Shown piece by piece: positions 56,779 to 64,000 of a DNA stretch of 64,000 nt. Numbering within the stretch: the stretch's first letter is position 1; the number at the start of each line of letters is the position of its first letter. Source of the DNA: Saccoglossus kowalevskii (lineage: Eukaryota; Hemichordata; Enteropneusta; Harrimaniidae); NCBI RefSeq assembly GCF_000003605.2, contig NW_003108579.1, forward strand, positions 127,113 to 191,112. Reading direction: 5' to 3'. A program made the position numbers and the translations under genes. Below the pieces are notes generated by a model. It had not been told where the DNA came from. It ran no database searches and saw only the letters and a program-made list of their open reading frames with translations.

Positions 56779-59700
56779 CTGTGCTTTCTCCAATGTCTTG
56801 CCACCATTCTGCATTTCTTTGAGTCGTTTAATAGTCTCCAGTTCCCCCTTTAGCTTAGAATGGTGGTGTCGGTAGTGATTATAATTATATATGTGACCGT
56901 TTGCATGCTCTAACTCAGTTTCCTCATCTGGAGATGCCTCGGGCTGGTCATGTGAAACAGTTTCATAGTCATCTGCATCTTCAGGGAGAATGTAGTATGC
57001 TACTGGTCCAGCCCAACTGAATCCCAAATAGAAAGACACAGGCTCTCTGCTGGACACCTCTCCCATGGATATACATGGCTGTATTTCTATAGTTGCTTTA
57101 TTATCGTCCAATATATTATTACAACGGATAATGTTCGAAGAGCATTTCTCTCCTTTTAACCGTAGAAGCAGTTTTTTCACCTTGTTTGATTCCCAAAATC
57201 TGTCTCCCCTCCTTTCCAAACTAGTACGTGTACCATTAAGAGGTAATTCACTTATGTGGATGAACGCTCGCAGGCCCTTCTCACGGCCAAGAAAAAAAGA
57301 AGTATTTGGTTTCATTTTATATTGTGTAACTGGTCCTGTCCTGTATTTTGGTTCACGTCTGCCTCTTTTCGGTGGAGAGTAATAGTTTTTCATCTCACTT
57401 GTACATTTTTGAAACAAAGATTTGTCGAATTGGACAACAACGTCTTCTCGGGGCCACAAAAGCAATGACAAGAAGTAATATGGATAAATTTGTCCTTCAG
57501 GGTTGATTCTAAGATAATGTTGTGTCAGATCCCACATGGTTTTCAAGGACTCAGCTTGTTTTGCGGGTATTAAACTGCTCAGAGCAAGATTCAGTGATAT
57601 TATACAATGAAGATCGAAGGAGTTCCATGGGTCATTTGATAGCAGTAGCGCTTTACTTTCCTTTAATTTGTCAATAATTTCATCTTTCACTTTGGTCTTT
57701 CGTGCAATGTGCACCAAATCAAATATATCAAAGAAATGGTTACATCTAAGAGTGGAAACTCTCAGGCGTCTCCATTCACTGATGTCGTCTACATTTTTGG
57801 GAGGGTTACATTCCATTTCTCCAAAGTATAAGCTGCATTTACTACTGTAATCTCTCAAGTTTACTTTCAAATTTTCAATGGAAACTCGATCATATAAAAG
57901 CTCATCCTTATAACGTACACAGTAGTCTCTTATGTGATTTACTGCTCTATCTATGTTAGATTTGAGTTCTTTCATTCTCTTGTGAAATTTATCCCAAGGT
58001 GAATAAACAAACGGTGGAACAAATTCAATGTCAACCATGTATTTGCGAAGTGTAAGCATTCCTTTTTCTGGTCTATGAAAGCCCTTAACACACACTAAAA
58101 TCTCAAGGAGATTAAAACATGTATCAACCTCTTTTATATATCCAAGGACGTTTAGCCAATTTCGATCAGTTTTGCTTGTTTTTTGACTTTTGTGAAACAC
58201 ATCAATAGCACCGAATGCTAAGTTCAGCGCCTTAATAGCATTTTGTGGATCCAGTTCCATTTGACATGCTTTAACATGTAGAAAACTGCTGTTCATTTGT
58301 GTTCTCAACACTTCGCCAAGTGTGTCGAGTAAGAATGAATTAGAAGGTTTCCTATCAACCGCTTGTTTGGCAAACTTCTTTGCAGCTTCAAATTCTTTCC
58401 TGTATAGATACAAACGAGCAACCTGTTGTATCATTATAAAATCATCATCAAATAATTCCATGCCTTTTCGCAGCACATCTGTTGCCTTTTCAGGGTGACC
58501 TGCTTTCAGAATATCCATGATGATAGGAGAAAATTTCGTTTCATATTCATCTTTATATTCAATTTTTTTTCTTCGTTTCAACATTTTAGTAGTCATGGAC
58601 TGGAGGTCCTGTTTTGTATATGAATTCGTTTGAAATAGCTTAGAATCCAGAAATTCGATTGTGACATCTGCTACATCTTGGTCTGCCCTAATGCACATTT
58701 GCTTTAAGATCTCTTTAGCCACCAAAGGATGAACTATCCTGTAAGCCTTCCCACTTCCAGTGGAGAACTTTTGCATTTCCAGGAGTAGTAGTCTTGTTGG
58801 TTTACTCAAAGTATACTCCAACAACCTAGTTTTTTTAGTTTTGTTTGCTTGATAATGTCCAATGTCCATTAGACCATCGCAGCAAGGTACTGGAATGGAT
58901 TCAGATATGTATGTATTTAGCAGAGCTACATACTTTAAAAGGTATACTTCTGGAGACATTTTATCTATTGCGTCCAGTACACCAGAAACCATATCTTCAA
59001 CATACTTGGGGTGAAAATTTTCTTTAAGAATCATGAAAGAAATTAAATGGTGTGGTTGGATCTCATTCATGTTATTTAATTGTGTTTCCTCTAACTGTTG
59101 TAGTTTTTTAACAAACCATATTCGCTCATTTTCCGTCAGGGCATGTTCTAGTGAAACACTCTCGAACTTCATTGTTCTTTTGATTGTGGTGTCATCAAAA
59201 ATACATCGTTTGCAAAGAATCATTATGCACACAGGTTTTCTGACTGTTGTGAATCCCTTGTTGATACAAACTTCTTCAATTTCAATCAAAAGTTCCCGGA
59301 ATACAGATTCATCTACTGGCTCGACAACTATCAGTACAGGCTTGCTAAGCCTTGGCATCTGCTCAGCGAACAGCCAAAATCTTATAATTTGATTAGCAGT
59401 ATTTTGAGTCACTCTTTGAATTGTAGCACATCTATGTGATTTTCTAAATTCCCAAAGTACATTTCTTGCCAATGTTGTTCCACCGGCACCAGGTTGGTGA
59501 TAGAGAGATATGATTGAAATTCTTTCAACTTCTGCAGATGGTTCTGGATTAAGAGCATCCTGGACATGTTTTTTCAGATCATCATGTTTATCACGTTTCA
59601 ATACATGATTAAAATTGTTGTCTGTTGCCCAGAAATTCCACCAGTCTACTTGATGGCCAAGATAGAAACCTAGCTCCTTCTCCCTTTGAAATGCCTGTTG

Positions 59701-62700
59701 TTCTTCCTGTGACATTGAACTGGTTATTTCTTCACACTCATTGCTGCTTAAAATGGTCAAATCTCTAAGTGCTTCTTTCTCTCTATTTTTAAGGGCAATT
59801 TGAGCACCTGTTGAAGAGGGAATGAAATTCACTTGTTTTTGCCTAACTCCCATCATCTGAAGAATTGTTTCATTGACATGTTTCCATGGCATTCCTTTTA
59901 TGGTTCTTTCCTGCAAGAGATCATTTGAGCAAAAAAATCTTCCAGTAACTTCACGAGCCCATCCTTGATATATATCATCTGAGTCAGTTACACACATTAG
60001 TGATTCTGGTGAAAAGCATGCTGAAAATTCTCCAAAGGTTTCCACCATATTTTCATAGTGTTGTGATAGTATAAGGAACACAACGATTGCCCTATCCTTT
60101 GGTATCACGTTTTCATTTGCAAAAAAATGAATTGCATCTTTAACTCCTTTACTTTTGTGAAGGTGCCAATCCAACTGACTTGTGGATGGACGTTCATCAC
60201 ATTTCCATCTGCCATCACAAAACAGCCAGCATGTTTTCACTGGAAAACCTATCTCATCTCGATGTGCTCCTACATCAGTTATACCTAAGTACATACCTGG
60301 GTCTTGAATATTTGGGTGCTTATCTTTGCAATTTAATGAACACAGTCCCTTACGTTGTGACTCTGCATCAAAATCGAACACTGCTACCCAATCAATTTCA
60401 TGAACAAACTTCAACTGTGAAATTCGTTGATAAGAGGTCGGTTGGTTCACAACGAGGATGGGGTAAAGTGATGTGTCAAGTTCTTTCCTGCCATTACACA
60501 AGAGCCAGATGAGTTTGTCAGCAAGATTATGTCGTTTAACATGGCTCTTGCTTGGCAAAATCTCAAGACTGTTTTCTGCTTCCTCACGTCGACTAATTAA
60601 CAATTTTATATGGGATGATAAGTAGTCATGGAGCTCACGATTTTCAATTTTACAAGTGGATGAGCCAATACGTCTGTATAAAACACTGGGTGCTTTAGAT
60701 AACCTTTGAAGCTTTGCTTGTGTATGGTCACTTGGTAGTCGTACATAGAATGCTTTGTCTCTGCACAATGTACCTTGTGGTACAATGTCCACTTCTATGA
60801 CATATGTTGTGTACTTTGTTTCTATGGAATGTACTGGAACATATCTTGGAGGCCGAATGCACTTCAAAGCAATTTCAATGTTTTCATTTCGATCAAAACA
60901 TTTTTTAATAAATTCAACCAATTCTTCCTCATACTCAGTCTTGTTCTTTACCTCAATTCCAAATATCTGACCATGTTGAGCATGATTACCCTTATTGTCA
61001 GCAATGCCAAAATGTATTGTTCCATTCGTTCTGTCATTGATACAGGCAGCTGCAAACCGTATAGTTTCTGTGACAAACTTCCATATTCTTTCAGCCCTTT
61101 CTTTTTGAACATAGCCAGTAAACTGTTTGTACTCATGAACAGGTTGGATTAAATCTATTACGCCTGTCTCAATAACATCTAGTATTCGTCTTTTCACATA
61201 TGTGCAGTTCTCAACCTGGCTATCAAATAATCTTGGTTTTTGTTTGCCTAATGCTATGTCTTGATGAGTCTGAAAGCTTTCTTCTCTATTGTGCTCGGGT
61301 ATAGGTGAGGGATTATATTTCTGTTTCTGACTACTCTCAAATTTAGATGATGTTTTACTTCTTTTATGACCCATTGTTATCCATTTCTCTTCATTTTGAT
61401 CGACACGTGTACTAGGCAGATGTTCTCTCATTGGCTGGGGAAGTGTATCCAATTGTTTATTTTGATGTTGCAATGCAGGAATTTTATTCCGTGTTTTGCG
61501 AATTTCGATTTTCAAATCGTCCTTAATGTGGTGAACTGAAGCTGCATATGAATTACTTTCACCAAAGTTGAATAGTACAAAGTTATCTTTCTTTGCATCT
61601 AAGTAAGTTCCATAAGGCCCATGTGTGTGGATCAGGATTTCATGGTCAACAAGCAGTACCAACTGAGTGTGCATAGCTCTTGATTTTGGACTCTTCTGTA
61701 GGATTGGACACACCGTCAATTTCTTGCTTCTTAACATAAACTGTTGTTTGTCTGAAACACGTGAAACACCCCCTTGTTCACAATGCACATTTGTGTCAAA
61801 CTGAACCTGCTCCTCTGCAGGTAACAATGGTATAAATTGTTTCACATTATTCTGTATCTGTTCCCACATCTTTTGAACCTGACATTGAACAAGTTCATTC
61901 TGTCCTTTTTTGAGCACCAAAAAGCAAAAGAGTCTTTCCAGATGGTTGGCGTCTTTTCCGAACATTCCACATATAATTTGCAGAGTACAGGGCCAATGAT
62001 CAGGAGGGTGTTCATGCCAGCACATCCCAAGTTTCAGTTGTTTATTGAGGTCATCAATACATACTTTGACATCTTCAGGAACATTTTTCGAATATTTGGA
62101 CACAAATGTTGCTTTTTGTTCACATGCTTTTTCTGTTTCTTGTCCACCTAGATTTTCAGAACCAGAATCACAGTGAAGCTCAATACTTGCTTTTACGCTG
62201 GTTGTGTAATGTGGATGTGATTTCCCAGTCGGTGGGACGTGTTCTTCACATGTTTCTAACACACTTCCTTCTAGGTCATCCTTCACATGTTGTGGTAAAC
62301 TCACATTTCGTTCAGACACATGTAACATATCGTTCATACGATAAAGATATTTCCTTATGGGTCCATTCTTCATACCAAAATAATCACGAAGTCTCTGTGG
62401 TGTAAGTAACTTTAATGCATCGCCTTTAATTTCTTCATCTTTAAACTTGTTGATGTATTTTTCATCCAGGTTAATTGAAGACAGCCATCTACCGACATCA
62501 GTAATGGTCCACTTGTCAAGCTGTGAGGGGAAATGCAGCATTCGAGGTTCAAAGTGTGAAACATCTTTTGTACACAATTCTTTTCTGTGTTGAAGAAGAT
62601 TTAGCATAGGACCAAACTTCATGTTGAAATCATTCCGAAGATCAGTCTCTTCATACATTAGTAGGGTTTCACCATCAACTTCTTCTTCATAAAATTGGTC

Positions 62701-62822
62701 AACATATTCCTTGTTTAACTTAACAGTACTGGTGAGCCACTGACGTACCTGTTCTCTGTTCCATGTAATAATATTTGGCAAGTCAGAATTCCTTCTTTTT
62801 GCAAATTCATCTTTGGCTTTAT
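56779..62822 (-). CDS. SAMD9-family protein (tandem SAM, AlbA_2, SIR2-like, STAND P-loop, TPR, OB-fold), main exon, 5' partial
   Basis: A single 6-kb exon encodes 2014 residues. Numbering from the Leu (TTG) at 62781, it shows two SAM domains (about 5-70 and 88-155), a linker, an unrecognised region (about 228-430), and an AlbA_2/Schlafen-like domain (about 540-705, with PVHEYK, RFAAACINDRTNGTIHFG and CIRPPRYV as in SAMD9). Then come a SIR2-like region (about 750-950), a P-loop (HQPGAGGTTLA 1095-1105) with Walker B-like VLIVVEP, a TPR-like helical part (about 1410-1560) and a C-terminal OB-fold-like block ending VSFYLGFSWAGPVAYY. Human SAMD9, 1589 residues, ends at the matching position. The family restricts poxviruses; human SAMD9 has been reported as a tRNA-Phe anticodon nuclease. 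The exon starts at acceptor TTTTTCTGCAG. No ATG precedes the first SAM domain, so an upstream exon supplies the start. It ends at donor CAG|GTAAGA, phase 0. Confidence 0.95.
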
Positions 62823-64000
62823 CTGCAGAAAAACGTTAGATCAAAAAATGTGCATAATGTATTACTACTATATCGTATGTTATTGATTTTATGTTAATAA
62901 AATGAAAAATATAATGTATTTAATGTGTGTTTATGGAATGCTTTTTAACACATTAAACCAATACAAATAAACAACAGATAAACAAATGGCCATATAAGCA
63001 ACCAAAAACAAATACTGACAAACAGTAACGATACATATTACTAAAGGCTGTCATGCCATTTTAAATTAAGTCACCTTTTTCGTCAGAGCCTCCCCTTAAA
63101 CAGCATGCTTTCAGTCTCATATATATGTTAGTGTCAGTTATAATACCATGATCTTCAAACGATAAAGCTTCACATAGCTATTAGGGTAAACATGCATACC
63201 ATTATCAATTAATTGTACACTGCCATTGTGTTTAATATATGGGGAGAAGTTACTGGAATTTATTTATTTATTTATTAATTGTGCATGCAAGGTAGTACTA
63301 CCATACAAAAATGATGAATGCTGAAATGACAAACATCTCTTTCCAACATAAATTGTGTACTTGAGAATTGACAAAAAGATTGCCTACAAAAATGATATTT
63401 AATAGCTCAATATTACAGGAGGCGTTAATGTACAATTTCTGTAATGTGTTGTACACCATGATTAAATTTATAATTAAGTGAGCATATTCAGCCATTATTT
63501 GTTGTGTATTAGTGCAAGTGATCATCGTTGTCTTGTCTTGTAACAAGATCTTGTATTATAATGCATGTATTAATTACAGATTACAACTTCTATTTTAAGA
63601 ACATGTAATAGCATATCATAATCAGTAACAATTAGTATTAATATTACAAACCTGAAAGTTATTACCAGTTGCTAGTCGAATACTTGTAAATGTTAGTTTA
63701 AATTTGTCAACAGCATAATCAAATAGTTTAGAGACTGGGTCTGTTCTATTCATTGACAAAACTAACGGGCTGCAGAAATCGGAGTAAAGAAATAATTGAA
63801 GGCTTTCAAATCTAGTTGAAAAAAATGCAAAAATATTATTAATATTACAATGTGATAATAGTATTTAACATAATGGATGTTGAAATAGTTACTGGTGCAT
63901 TTGATTTGACTATGTATTTGATTGTGTGAGTATAGTAGAAAGACCCATAGACTCTTCATAATAATAATAAGATGGGGTAAGAAACTGAGGCATTTCCTTT
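62823..64000 (-). other. 5' intron of the SAMD9-like gene or upstream flank; no exon recognised
   Basis: The acceptor at 62823-62824 shows that an upstream exon exists on the minus strand. It must end in phase 1 to complete the first codon (N|AT). I see several GT donors here but no convincing coding segment; an 82-codon frame at 63298-63546 looks like AT-rich chance. The first exon may lie beyond 64000. Confidence 0.5.

Noticed and set aside
57065-62405. Numerous plus-strand frames of 60-125 codons opposite the SAMD9-like exon
   Set aside because: Antisense shadows of the long coding exon; no independent evidence.

Overview
This 64-kb window is AT-rich, intron-rich eukaryotic DNA with two assembly gaps (25595-25800 and 39529-40512). 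Long introns, short exons with GT-AG borders, many short inverted-repeat transposons, and two animal-specific proteins (a DYRK1-class kinase and a SAMD9-family protein) point to an invertebrate animal, probably marine. I cannot fix the phylum from sequence alone.

Layout. Positions 1-28000 hold no gene I can support. They contain short non-autonomous DNA transposons, simple repeats and a striking 18-bp minisatellite. From 28303 to 47809 on the + strand lies a DYRK1 (DYRK1A/minibrain) orthologue in ten coding exons, about 777 residues, spanning roughly 19.5 kb. Its first coding exon sits 6.7 kb upstream of the second and resembles the vertebrate DYRK1A N-terminus. Two near-consensus E2F sites lie just upstream of it. 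A long 3' UTR probably runs to about 50304. At 52400-53700 is a CpG-rich block with paired bZIP palindromes, a TATA box and several overlapping open frames of unknown identity. From 62822 to 56414 on the - strand lies a SAMD9-family gene, nearly all in one 6-kb exon plus a short last exon. Its 5' exon is not located.

The kinase and the SAMD9-like gene are convergent, with about 8.6 kb between their stop codons. Nothing in the sequence links their functions. DYRK1 would be a nuclear/cytoplasmic dual-specificity kinase. The SAMD9-like protein is expected to be a cytoplasmic STAND-type NTPase with an AlbA_2 nuclease-like domain, a family tied to antiviral translation control in mammals. This copy differs from human SAMD9: it has two N-terminal SAM domains, an unrecognised insert of about 200 residues and an extra C-terminal coiled coil.

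Repeats: at least five inverted-repeat transposon families are visible. The commonest (family A, about 205-214 bp, four near-complete copies plus fragments) carries an AATAAA hexamer in each terminal repeat, pointing outward. Tandem arrays of 18, about 82, 101, about 115 and 158 bp are also present.
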